A stretch of DNA of 30,242 nt, taken from assembly GCA_023414355.1 (NCBI GenBank), contig JAEZOB010000011.1, positions 1 through 30,242 on the forward strand, read 5' to 3'. The position numbers and the translations under genes are program-made. The DNA comes from Bacillota bacterium (GTDB lineage: Bacteria > Bacillota > Clostridia > Lachnospirales > Lachnospiraceae). This document shows, piece by piece, positions 22,294 through 30,242 of this stretch (its first letter is position 1; the number at the start of each line of letters is the position of its first letter). Below the pieces are notes generated by a model, which saw only the letters and a program-made list of their open reading frames with translations, was not told the DNA's origin and searched no databases.

Positions 22294-23157
22294 TCAGATA
22301 TAGTTTCCTCTCTCCCAGGCTTTTACCTGATCGACCCCCTGCTCCATACTGAAGCCATTACCGATCAAAATTCCGACCAGGATATATTTTTGAAAGAGCT
22401 TTCTCAAATCGGTACCGGCTTTTGCTTCCTTCATTGCTTCATCAACAACCGGATCGATATATTCCAGCACCTGTTCCAGTGTCATATTTTGTCCTTCATC
22501 CATCTGATCCTGCTCATAATTTCGATTCCGCTCCTGCCCTCGATCCTGTTCTTCGCCTTGATTCTGTTCTTCGTCCTGATTCTGATCTTCGTCTTGATAC
22601 TGCCGGTAGTCCTGTTTCTGCTTAAGCTTCTGGTTCTTCTCGCGATCCTGACTGACATTGTTACGCTCCATGGAATTTACCCTTTTGCGATCCTCTGTAT
22701 TCAGATTCAGAATGTAATTATATTTATCCGCATGCTTTAATTCATCCGTCAATATCTCAAAGACCATATCTCTATAATACCCGGAAGGAAGACCTGCACG
22801 TATAATTCTGTATCTCTCCATTGCTGCCAGTTCCCCAAACAACGCTTTTTTTATGCCCGCCAGATAGGTCTCCGGTTCTTTAAAATCCTCGCGTCCCGCG
22901 CGCGGCAATTCATTACCCGTATAATATGCATAGATTTCCCGAAACATCTTATTGTGTTTCTTCTCATCGTCTCGGATATCCGAGATGATCTTCTCCTCTT
23001 CCCGCGTCGGAGCAACCGAAATCAGATAGTCATAGAACAATTCATCCTCTCGTTCACCCTGTACTGCCTGCTTCACTAATTTCAGAGCTTCCTCCAAAGT
23101 CTTATAGGTTGCTTCATTATACCTGCTATCGTTATCATTCATTACCTTCTGCTCCAT
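22294..23157 (-). CDS. Ferritin-like (rubrerythrin-type) protein with Glu/Gln-rich linker, 287 aa
   Basis: Residues about 15-155 form a four-helix ferritin-like domain with carboxylate and His ligands in the expected places: Glu 37/39, E65xxH68 (DDEKKH), Glu 109/114 and E139xxH142 (DELKH). This suggests a diiron site, with a role in oxygen or peroxide handling by family. There is no rubredoxin domain. Residues about 185-225 are a low-complexity linker with a period of six (DEDQNQ, DEEQNQ, GEEQDR, GQERNR). A helical tail of about 60 residues follows and includes the hydrophobic YILVGILIGNGF. The start could be 23157, or 23142 (five codons later), where GGAG lies about 9 bases upstream; the second has the better site. 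Single-gene unit. Confidence 0.75.
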   Translation of the reverse strand: MEQKVMNDNDSRYNEATYKTLEEALKLVKQAVQGEREDELFYDYLISVAPTREEEKIISDIRDDEKKHNKMFREIYAYYTGNELPRAGREDFKEPETYLAGIKKALFGELAAMERYRIIRAGLPSGYYRDMVFEILTDELKHADKYNYILNLNTEDRKRVNSMERNNVSQDREKNQKLKQKQDYRQYQDEDQNQDEEQNQGEEQDRGQERNRNYEQDQMDEGQNMTLEQVLEYIDPVVDEAMKEAKAGTDLRKLFQKYILVGILIGNGFSMEQGVDQVKAWERGNYI

Positions 23158-23312
23158 ACCTTTGATGCTACTATCTTATGACAGAGTATAAAATATGTGA
23201 AATTTGCTTTCATACTTTTGAGCTTTACCGCCATCATTACAGGCTTACTAAATGTACATTAACGTCAATTTAGCATATCTTAAATATACGGAACCTATTA
23301 ATAATTCGTCCT

Positions 23313-23541
23313 CGGTACAATGCACCTCCAGTATAATGTACCTTATGTTTAATGAGCTTCAGTATAGCACCTTCAATACAATGCACCTTCAATGCAATGC
23401 ACCTTCAATACAATGCACCTTCAATGCAATGCACCTTCGATGCAATGCACCTTCAATGCAATGCACCTTCGATGCAATGCACCTTCAATGCAATACACCT
23501 TCAATGCAATGCACCTTCGATGCAATGCACCTTCGATGCAT
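23313..23541. repeat. 16-bp minisatellite, about 11 clean copies plus degenerate ones
   Basis: From about 23369 to 23541 the unit CACCTTCAATGCAATG is repeated head-to-tail about 11 times; copies vary mainly at two positions (CAAT/CGAT and GCAAT/ACAAT). More degenerate copies extend left to about 23313. Since 16 is not a multiple of three, each frame repeats only every 48 bases, and the frames that stay open are not genes. The array ends exactly where the -35 box of the ATPase promoter begins. Confidence 0.85.
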
Positions 23542-23569
23542 TGACAGTATATAATGAATATAGTAATAT
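23541..23569 (+). promoter_or_regulatory. Promoter of the P-type ATPase gene
   Basis: A perfect TTGACA (23541-23546), a 17-base spacer, TAATAT (23564-23569). The predicted start is near 23576, giving a leader of about 215 nt. Confidence 0.72.
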
Positions 23570-23617
23570 AGAATTATCTCTTTGCACTGCATATTAATCT
23601 ACGGTACAAACTGAGCA

Positions 23618-23720
23618 GGCGATGAATCGTATTTCATGGGGCCGGGCCGGCAACGGCAACAGATCTGACATCTGTGGGACAGTAAATGTTTCATAGGTGT
23701 ATTTTTTTACCCCTTTCAAA
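23618..23720 (+). ncRNA. Structured leader (riboswitch candidate) of the P-type ATPase gene
   Basis: In the leader one sees ATGAA-TCGTAT-TTCAT, then GCCG-GCAA-CGGC (a GNRA tetraloop hairpin), then ACAGAT-CTGAC-ATCTGT, followed by GGGACAGTAAA. This block is far more GC-rich than its surroundings. A seven-T run (about 23703-23709) follows. GGGG near 23640 could pair with CCCC near 23712. I do not match it to the metal-sensing yybP-ykoY or NiCo consensus, nor fully to the c-di-GMP (GEMM) consensus, though GGCAA...GTGGGAC recalls half of the latter. Confidence 0.45.
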
Positions 23721-23789
23721 CATTACCAGAATTTTGCAATGCCATAGAGCTATCAAAACAATATTCAAAACATATTGGAGGTAACTGTT

Positions 23790-26342
23790 ATGACAGAACA
23801 AAAACCCATCGCCTTATCTGGTTTGACAAATGATCAGGCGAAAAAACTTGAGGAACAATACGGTAAAAATGAGCTCTCACCGAAAAAAAAGGAAAGCTTT
23901 ATTCACAAGGTATTTACGATAATCTGTGAACCGATGTTCCTTCTTTTGCTAATTGCGGCAGTCATTTATTTTCTCCTTGGCGAACCGAGAGACGGAATCA
24001 TCATGCTCATTTTTGTAGTTGGTGTCATCAGTATTGATGTCATCCAGGAGTGGAAAACAGATCAAACCCTGAATGCCCTAAAGGATCTTTCTGCACCTCA
24101 CATCACTGTAATACGTGAAGCTATGGAATGTACCATTGCAAGCAGAGATCTGGTTCCCGGGGATCTGATGGTCATTAACGAAGGGGTTAAGATACCGGCT
24201 GACGGTGAAATCCTGAAAGCAAATGATCTTTGTGTGGATGAGTCCACGCTGACGGGAGAAGCGGAGGGCGTATGGAAGATGACCGTAAATGATGCTTCCA
24301 TCCAGGAACTGAGCGGTTATTGGAGAAGGGACTACTGCTATTCGGGAACCCTAGTGATACAGGGAAGTGCCATCATAAAGGTAGCTAAGACAGGCGCATC
24401 AACGGAATACGGAAAGATCGGATTGGGCATCATTAACGCCCTCGAAGCACCTTCCCCACTGCAAAGGCAGATTGGCGCTCTTGTTAAGACCTGTGCCGCT
24501 ATTGCCGGAGTATTATTTGTTATGGTTATGTCATTAACCTATATCAATATTTCCGATCATAGTCTGGTTGACCGGATCGTCGAAAGTATTTTGTCCGGTA
24601 TCACTCTCGCTATGGCTATGATACCAGAGGAGTTTCCCGTTATCCTTACTGTCTTTTTATCAATGGGTGCCTGGCGACTGGCAAGAAAGAACTCACTGGT
24701 CAGAAGACTTCCCGAGGTGGAAACCCTGGGTGCCGTGTCTGTCCTTTGTGTAGATAAGACGGGAACCATAACCATGAACCAGATGACGGTGCAGGAAACA
24801 TGGGCCATGAACGGAGACGATGAAGGGTTGTGTGAAATCATGGGGCTCGGCTGTGAAACCGATGCCTATGATCCAATGGAGAAAGCCATGCTAGCTCATT
24901 GTGAGAAGCTTGGTATCTCAGAAAAACATCTGTTTGGCGGAGATTTTATTACAGAATATCCTTTTACGAATGAGTTAAAGATGATGGGCCATGTCTGGTA
25001 TCATGACGATTCACTTTTAGTCGCTGCAAAAGGCTCCCCGGAAAGACTCCTTGCTTTATGTAATCAGCCCTTCGCGGATAAACAGTTGATAGAGGATAAA
25101 ATCCTTTCCATGTCAAGAAAGGGTTTGCGGGTCATCGGTGTCGGAAGCATGAGACTTAAGAAGGAGGAAGATATTCCTGCTACCATCATGGATTGCCAGT
25201 TGACCTTCTGCGGATTAATCGGTCTTGCCGATCCTCCGAGAGTATCTGTCCGGGAGGATATCAAACGTTGTGTAAAAGCCGGTGTTCGTGTAGTTATGAT
25301 CACTGGTGACAGCGGTATCACCGCCAGCTCCATTGCAAAACAAATCGGTATGCCCGGCAGTGATCATATCCTCACAGGTGAGGAGCTGGACCGTATTAGT
25401 GAGGAAGAACTTCGGGAGCGCATCAAGGATATCAGAATCTTTTCACGGGTAATACCCGAGCATAAGATGCGTATCGTAAAAGCCTTCCAGTCCAATGGTG
25501 AAATCGTAGCTATGACAGGGGACGGGGTCAACGATGCTCCGGCGCTAAAGTCTGCTGATATTGGAATTGCTATGGGAAAGCGTGGCTCGGAGGTTTCAAG
25601 AGAAGCTGCTGATCTGGTTCTGCTGGACGATAATTTCTCTACCATTGTAGAAACCATCCATGACGGAAGAAGAATTTATGAGAACATTAGGAAGGCCGTG
25701 GGTTACGTATTTACGATTCATATTCCGATTGCATTTTCCGCCTTACTGGCTCCTTTTCTAAATATCAAGCCTACGGATCTGCTATTGCTACCTATCCATG
25801 TGGTATTGCTGGAATTAATTATTGATCCTACCTGTTCCATCGTATTCGAACGCCAGCCGGCAGAAAAAGATATTATGGAACAGAAGCCAAGGAATCCCAT
25901 GGAGCAGATACTTACCAGAGGAACCCTGATCAAGAGTATCATACAAGGTGTTGTAATCTTTGCCGCTTCCTTTCTGACCTATTTTACTGCATTACGAAAC
26001 AATCCCTCTGATTCTTCCGTAGCAAGAACAATGGGGCTTTCCGTCATCATGATTGCCAATCTGTTCTTAGTGATTGTAAACAGCTCCAGCCGGAATTCGT
26101 TTCTAAGTAGTTTAGCTCTACTGATAAAAGATCGTGTATTTCGAATTGTTGTAGCCGGCACTCTGACCGGACTTCTGGCAATTATGTATACTCCCCTTTC
26201 AGGTATTCTTAACCTGACTGCGTTATCTGCTACTGAATTGCTTACCGTATTCGGAATTGCAGCTCTGTCCGTATTATGGTATGAAGCAGTCAAAGCCAGC
26301 TTAAGAAGAAAAAAGCTTAAAACTAAAGTGTCAGCCAACTGA
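23790..26342 (+). CDS. P-type cation-transporting ATPase (P2-like), 850 aa
   Basis: A membrane pump that moves a cation with ATP and a phospho-aspartate intermediate. All catalytic parts are there: actuator TGE (155-157), phosphorylation site DKTGT (Asp 322), KGSPE (414-418) in the nucleotide domain, MITGD (503-507) and TGDGVNDAP (576-584). About ten TM helices in 2+2+6 order. The usual calcium-pump TM4 motif PEGLP is PEEFP here (279-283). TM6 has ELIIDP (Glu 675, Asp 679) where calcium pumps have N-x-x-x-D. These changes make the ion uncertain: calcium, manganese and protons are all possible. The start at 23790 has TTGGAGG 8 bases upstream; a frame five codons longer exists. It is preceded by a strong promoter and a structured leader. 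Confidence 0.9.
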   Translation: MTEQKPIALSGLTNDQAKKLEEQYGKNELSPKKKESFIHKVFTIICEPMFLLLLIAAVIYFLLGEPRDGIIMLIFVVGVISIDVIQEWKTDQTLNALKDLSAPHITVIREAMECTIASRDLVPGDLMVINEGVKIPADGEILKANDLCVDESTLTGEAEGVWKMTVNDASIQELSGYWRRDYCYSGTLVIQGSAIIKVAKTGASTEYGKIGLGIINALEAPSPLQRQIGALVKTCAAIAGVLFVMVMSLTYINISDHSLVDRIVESILSGITLAMAMIPEEFPVILTVFLSMGAWRLARKNSLVRRLPEVETLGAVSVLCVDKTGTITMNQMTVQETWAMNGDDEGLCEIMGLGCETDAYDPMEKAMLAHCEKLGISEKHLFGGDFITEYPFTNELKMMGHVWYHDDSLLVAAKGSPERLLALCNQPFADKQLIEDKILSMSRKGLRVIGVGSMRLKKEEDIPATIMDCQLTFCGLIGLADPPRVSVREDIKRCVKAGVRVVMITGDSGITASSIAKQIGMPGSDHILTGEELDRISEEELRERIKDIRIFSRVIPEHKMRIVKAFQSNGEIVAMTGDGVNDAPALKSADIGIAMGKRGSEVSREAADLVLLDDNFSTIVETIHDGRRIYENIRKAVGYVFTIHIPIAFSALLAPFLNIKPTDLLLLPIHVVLLELIIDPTCSIVFERQPAEKDIMEQKPRNPMEQILTRGTLIKSIIQGVVIFAASFLTYFTALRNNPSDSSVARTMGLSVIMIANLFLVIVNSSSRNSFLSSLALLIKDRVFRIVVAGTLTGLLAIMYTPLSGILNLTALSATELLTVFGIAALSVLWYEAVKASLRRKKLKTKVSAN

Positions 26343-26367
26343 TTTTTTCGCAACTTTCTATAAAACT

Positions 26368-26446
26368 AAAAGTCACATTCAAGCATTTCGCTGCCCTGTT
26401 TTTCCATCAGGGATCAGCTTAATAGCCTGCATGTGACTTTTTCTTA
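26368..26446. terminator. Bidirectional terminator between the ATPase gene and rpoC
   Basis: AAAAGTCACAT (26368-26378) pairs with ATGTGACTTTT (26431-26441) and T-runs follow on both strands. Inside is a second hairpin, GCTG-CCCTG / CAGGG-AT-CAGC. The genes on either side converge. Confidence 0.8.
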
Positions 26447-26509
26447 ATTTATAGGAAATTGCATCCTATGAATGATACTTTTTCTTTATAGTTCAATTTC
26501 AGTTTAGGT

Positions 26510-29500
26510 TTACAGACCGTCACTGTAATCATCTTCTGAGATACCCTTTAAGTTGAAGTTGGTTTCTGTCCAGTCACCATCATTATGGGAGTTCTCACCA
26601 TAATTTACGTGAGCATCGTCTACTCCCGGGATAGCGTCCTCTCTCTGCATCAGGTCGTTCTCGTTGGAGTACTTATCCTCGTCGTATACGATCTCAGGAA
26701 TACCATCTTCTCCATCGATATAGCCTTCCTCATCTTCTTCAAGGTATTCGCCTTCATTGTAAGCATCTTCCGAGTATTCAAAGGTATCATACTCATCCAT
26801 ATAGCTGCCTTCAGAGTCTAAATCTTCAGAAAGCATATACTCATCCATCGTATCAGTATCCAGCTTCACAGAGCGATATCTCTTCATACCGGTTCCAGCA
26901 GGGATTAACTTACCGATGATTACATTTTCCTTTAAGCCGATCAATGGATCAACCTTACCCTTGATTGCCGCTTCGGTAAGAACCTTGGTGGTCTCCTGGA
27001 AGGATGCTGCTGATAAGAAGGAATTGGTTGCGAGGGAAGCTTTTGTAATACCAAGCATTACCTGTCTTCCGTCCGCAGGCTCTAAACCTTCCTTAAGCAA
27101 TCTTTCATTCTCATCCTCATATTCCAGAATGTCTATCAGTGTTCCAGGTAAGAAAGCGGTATCTCCGTTAGTCTCAATACGTACTTTCTTTAACATCTGA
27201 CGACAAATAACTTCGATATGCTTATCGTTAATTTCAACACCCTGCAGGCGGTATACTCTCTGTACCTCCTGGATCATATAATCCTGTACGGCACGGATAC
27301 CCTTAATCTTTAAGATATCATGAGGATTTACGCTACCCTCTGTCAGCTCGTCACCGGCCTCGAGAACATCATTTTCCTGAACCTTGATTCTGGAACCGTA
27401 AGGGATTAAATATGCTTTGGACTCCATGGTCTCATTATTTGTAATAATAACTTCGCGCTTCTTCTTCGTATCCTTAATCGTTACCACACCGCCGAATTCT
27501 GCGATAATTGCAAGACCCTTCGGCTTTCTGGCCTCGAAAAGTTCCTCGACACGGGGAAGACCCTGTGTGATATCATCACCCGCAACACCACCGGTATGGA
27601 AGGTACGCATGGTCAACTGTGTACCGGGCTCACCGATGGACTGAGCAGCGATTATACCTACAGCTTCACCTACCTGAACTGCTTCGCCGGTTGCCATGTT
27701 GGCACCATAACACTTCGCGCAGACACCGATATGTGATTTACAGGATAATACAGTACGAATTTTAACTTTCTCAACACCAGTTGCGATAATTCTTGATGCA
27801 CGCTTCGGTGTGATCATATGATTTGCTTTTACAATCATATTACCGTCAGCATCGTAGATGGACTCACAGGAATATCTTCCGGTGATTCTCTCTTCTAAGC
27901 TTTCGATTACTTCCTTACCATCAGTAAATGCCTTGATCCACATACCGGGAATTTCATGACCCTCACAGCAGTCCACTTCACGGATGATCAGATCCTGTGA
28001 AACGTCTACCAGACGACGGGTTAAGTAACCGGAGTCAGCAGTACGAAGCGCAGTATCGGACAGACCCTTACGAGCACCATGTGCAGAGATGAAGTACTCC
28101 AATACGTCAAGACCCTCACGAAGGTTGGACTTAATCGGTAATTCGATGGTTCTACCGGAGGTATCAGCCATCAAACCACGCATACCGGCAAGCTGTTTGA
28201 TCTGCTTATCGGAACCACGGGCACCGGAATCGGACATCATCTTGATGTTATTGAATTTGTCCAGGCCGCCGAGCAGCTTCTCGGTCAGTATCTTATCGGC
28301 TTCCTTCCAGGTCTCAATAACGGTATTGTATCTCTCATCCTCAGTCATTCTACCACGTCTGTATTCCTTGGCAATATTCTCGATGGTAGCCTCAGCGTCA
28401 GCAATGATTGTTGCCTTATCTGCTGGCACCTCCATATCGGAGATGGATACGGTCATCGCAGCACGTGTAGAATATTTGTAACCCAATGCCTTTACAGCAT
28501 CGAGGATTTCAGCGGTCTTAGTAGCACCATGAATGTTGATGCATTTCTCTAAGATAGGCTTTAACTGCTTCTTACCAACTAAGAAGTTAATCTCAAGCTT
28601 TAAGAAATTCTCATCCAGGCTTCTATCTATAAAGCCCAGATCCTGAGGAATAATTTCATTGAAGATAAAGCGTCCAAGGGTGGATTCTATCGATCTAGCT
28701 TCCTTTACGCCATCCTTGTTAATGCCAAATCTTCTTACCTTAATCATCTCATGAAGAGAGATTGCACCATTTTCATAAGCAAGAATGGCTTCATTCAAGC
28801 TCTTGTAGAAATGGGTAATTCCATGACCTGTCTCTCTCTCGATGGTTAAGTAATAGATACCAAGCACCATATCCTGAGAAGGAACGGTTACCGGTGCGCC
28901 ATCGGAGGGCTTTAACAAGTTGTTCGGTGAAAGCAGTAAGAAACGGCACTCCGCCTGTGCTTCTACGGACAGAGGCAAATGCACAGCCATCTGGTCACCG
29001 TCAAAGTCCGCATTGTAAGCGGTACATACCAAAGGATGAAGCTTGATTGCTTTACCTTCTACAAGTACCGGCTCAAATGCCTGGATACCAAGTCTATGAA
29101 GGGTAGGTGCACGGTTCAGCATAACCGGATGCTCTTTGATAACCTCCTCAAGGACATCCCATACCTCAGACTGAAGTCTTTCCACCATCTTCTTAGCGGA
29201 TTTAATATTATGAGCGGTTCCTCTTGCTACCAGCTCCTTCATAACGAAGGGCTTGAATAACTCGATTGCCATTTCCTTCGGTAAACCGCACTGATAAAGC
29301 TTTAATTCGGGTCCTACTACGATAACGGAACGTCCGGAGTAGTCAACACGTTTACCAAGTAAGTTCTGACGGAAACGTCCTTGTTTACCCTTTAACATAT
29401 CGGATAAGGACTTAAGTGCACGGTTACCAGGTCCGGTTACCGGTCTGCCTCTTCTGCCGTTATCAATTAATGCATCCACTGCCTCTTGAAGCATTCTCTT

Positions 29501-30242
29501 CTCGTTACGAACAATAATGTCCGGTGCTCCAAGTTCAAGAAGTCTCTTAAGACGGTTGTTACGGTTGATAATTCTACGATATAAATCGTTCATATCGGAG
29601 GTAGCAAAACGTCCACCATCCAACTGAACCATTGGACGAAGATCCGGAGGAATTACTGGAATTACGGATAAAATCATCCAATCTGGTTGATTATGAGACT
29701 CTCTAAAAGCCTCAACAACTTCCAGACGCTTAATAATTCTAGCACGTTTTTGACCAGTTGAATCCTTAAGTCCTCTCTTTAATTCCTTAGACTCCTTCTC
29801 AAGATCAATCGCCTGTAATAATTCCTGGATTGCTTCCGCGCCCATACCGAGGCGGAAGCTGTTATATCCATATTTTTCAATTGCTTCTTGTCTTTCCTTT
29901 TCATTTAGAACTTGTTTGTACTGAAGGTCAGTTGTTCCCTTATCAAGTACGATATAGGAAGCAAAGTAAAGTACCTTCTCTAAAGTTCTAGGTGAAAGGT
30001 CAAGAATAAGGCCCATACGGCTTGGGATTCCCTTGAAGTACCAGATATGAGAAACTGGTGCTGCAAGTTCAATGTGACCCATTCTTTCACGACGTACACT
30101 TGCTTTTGTAACTTCAACGCCACAACGATCACAAACTACGCCCTTATATCTAATCTTTTTATATTTACCACAATGGCATTCCCAGTCCTTGCTGGGTCCA
30201 AAGATTCTCTCACAGAACAAACCGTCCTTTTCAGGCTTTAAG
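26510..30242 (-). CDS. rpoC: RNA polymerase beta' subunit (5' end beyond the window)
   Basis: The catalytic subunit of RNA polymerase. The visible frame starts inside the N-terminal region (LKPEKDGLFCERIFGP), so only about 45 residues are missing. In order: the first zinc site with CHCGKYKKIRYKGVVCDRC, the NADFDGDQMAVHL active-site loop whose three Asp hold the catalytic magnesium (near 28990-29015), the second zinc site (CKSHIGVCAKCYG), and the bridge-helix/trigger-loop segment AVGIIAAQSIGEPGTQLTM (near 27600-27680). The core is normal for Clostridia. The last ~100 residues, after TDTMDEYML, form a strongly acidic, Tyr/Gly/Asn-containing tail that is not part of the conserved core. rpoB is expected just beyond the right edge. 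It ends at the shared terminator 26368-26446. Confidence 0.97.
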   Translation of the reverse strand, partial: LKPEKDGLFCERIFGPSKDWECHCGKYKKIRYKGVVCDRCGVEVTKASVRRERMGHIELAAPVSHIWYFKGIPSRMGLILDLSPRTLEKVLYFASYIVLDKGTTDLQYKQVLNEKERQEAIEKYGYNSFRLGMGAEAIQELLQAIDLEKESKELKRGLKDSTGQKRARIIKRLEVVEAFRESHNQPDWMILSVIPVIPPDLRPMVQLDGGRFATSDMNDLYRRIINRNNRLKRLLELGAPDIIVRNEKRMLQEAVDALIDNGRRGRPVTGPGNRALKSLSDMLKGKQGRFRQNLLGKRVDYSGRSVIVVGPELKLYQCGLPKEMAIELFKPFVMKELVARGTAHNIKSAKKMVERLQSEVWDVLEEVIKEHPVMLNRAPTLHRLGIQAFEPVLVEGKAIKLHPLVCTAYNADFDGDQMAVHLPLSVEAQAECRFLLLSPNNLLKPSDGAPVTVPSQDMVLGIYYLTIERETGHGITHFYKSLNEAILAYENGAISLHEMIKVRRFGINKDGVKEARSIESTLGRFIFNEIIPQDLGFIDRSLDENFLKLEINFLVGKKQLKPILEKCINIHGATKTAEILDAVKALGYKYSTRAAMTVSISDMEVPADKATIIADAEATIENIAKEYRRGRMTEDERYNTVIETWKEADKILTEKLLGGLDKFNNIKMMSDSGARGSDKQIKQLAGMRGLMADTSGRTIELPIKSNLREGLDVLEYFISAHGARKGLSDTALRTADSGYLTRRLVDVSQDLIIREVDCCEGHEIPGMWIKAFTDGKEVIESLEERITGRYSCESIYDADGNMIVKANHMITPKRASRIIATGVEKVKIRTVLSCKSHIGVCAKCYGANMATGEAVQVGEAVGIIAAQSIGEPGTQLTMRTFHTGGVAGDDITQGLPRVEELFEARKPKGLAIIAEFGGVVTIKDTKKKREVIITNNETMESKAYLIPYGSRIKVQENDVLEAGDELTEGSVNPHDILKIKGIRAVQDYMIQEVQRVYRLQGVEINDKHIEVICRQMLKKVRIETNGDTAFLPGTLIDILEYEDENERLLKEGLEPADGRQVMLGITKASLATNSFLSAASFQETTKVLTEAAIKGKVDPLIGLKENVIIGKLIPAGTGMKRYRSVKLDTDTMDEYMLSEDLDSEGSYMDEYDTFEYSEDAYNEGEYLEEDEEGYIDGEDGIPEIVYDEDKYSNENDLMQREDAIPGVDDAHVNYGENSHNDGDWTETNFNLKGISEDDYSDGL

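Noticed and set aside
23369..23541. CRISPR-like array
   Set aside because: The copies are head-to-tail without spacers and no cas genes are nearby.
23252..23597. Open frames of 81-100 aa through the 16-bp repeat array, with a repeated MHLQCNAP-like peptide
   Set aside because: The array is open in several frames only because the unit lacks stops. There is no ribosome binding site, and the same peptide pattern appears in shifted frames.
23640..23700. Cyclic-di-GMP (GEMM) riboswitch
   Set aside because: GGCAAC...GTGGGAC resembles the first half of the consensus, but the second half with its tetraloop receptor and the GCAAAGCC link is missing.

Overview
The window looks like the chromosome of a low-GC Gram-positive anaerobe of class Clostridia, most likely a Lachnospiraceae relative. 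The reasons are strong AGGAGG-type ribosome binding sites, TTGACA/TATAAT promoters with 17-bp spacers, an EFR1-type flavodoxin/ferredoxin protein, a YfhO protein, a PspA/YdjGHI-type envelope-stress operon, a YtrA-type GntR/ABC operon and a clostridial-type rpoC. No rRNA, tRNA, CRISPR array or intact insertion sequence was seen.

Layout. (1) 1-3.3 kb is visibly more AT-rich. It holds a left-edge gene that runs out of the window behind a strong promoter and a ~280-nt structured leader, a 225-bp MITE-like inverted repeat, a tandem NTF2-like protein and a six-TM methyl-accepting chemotaxis protein. (2) 3.3-8.6 kb, all minus strand: a GNAT acetyltransferase, an 80-aa two-TM protein carrying the signature motif of the sodium-pump decarboxylase beta subunit, an MFS exporter behind a nested inverted-repeat operator, and a YfhO membrane protein. 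(3) 8.9-10.8 kb: an EFR1 protein convergent with an RlmI-like methyltransferase. (4) 11.2-15.3 kb: a four-gene PspA - zinc ribbon - TPM - SPFH operon. (5) 15.6-18.4 kb: a nitroreductase, a decayed 33-bp coding-derived minisatellite, and phosphoglucomutase. (6) 18.6-22.1 kb: a GntR regulator, ABC ATPase and ABC permease with overlapping genes and a clear palindromic operator. (7) 22.3-26.3 kb: a ferritin-like protein with a Glu/Gln-rich linker, a 16-bp minisatellite, and a P-type cation ATPase with a structured leader. (8) 26.5 kb to the right edge: most of rpoC.

The most interesting structure is a family of long palindromic intergenic elements: 11002-11166 (A), 16483-16648 (B) and a more divergent 15381-15574 (C). 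A and B share a nearly identical apical domain of about 111 bases. Each is closed by a 26-28 bp stem whose sequence is completely different in each copy yet fully self-complementary. All three point the same way and cluster around the PspA operon. Paired, covarying outer stems around a conserved tip are what one expects of a selected structured RNA, or of a hairpin-targeted mobile repeat, and not of a normal MITE with conserved ends. I do not recognise this family.

Other points worth attention are the left-edge leader and ORF (possibly a HEARO/IscB-type, group II intron or retron-like element), the mini protein with the decarboxylase motif, the leader of the P-type ATPase gene, and that ATPase's altered ion-site motifs.
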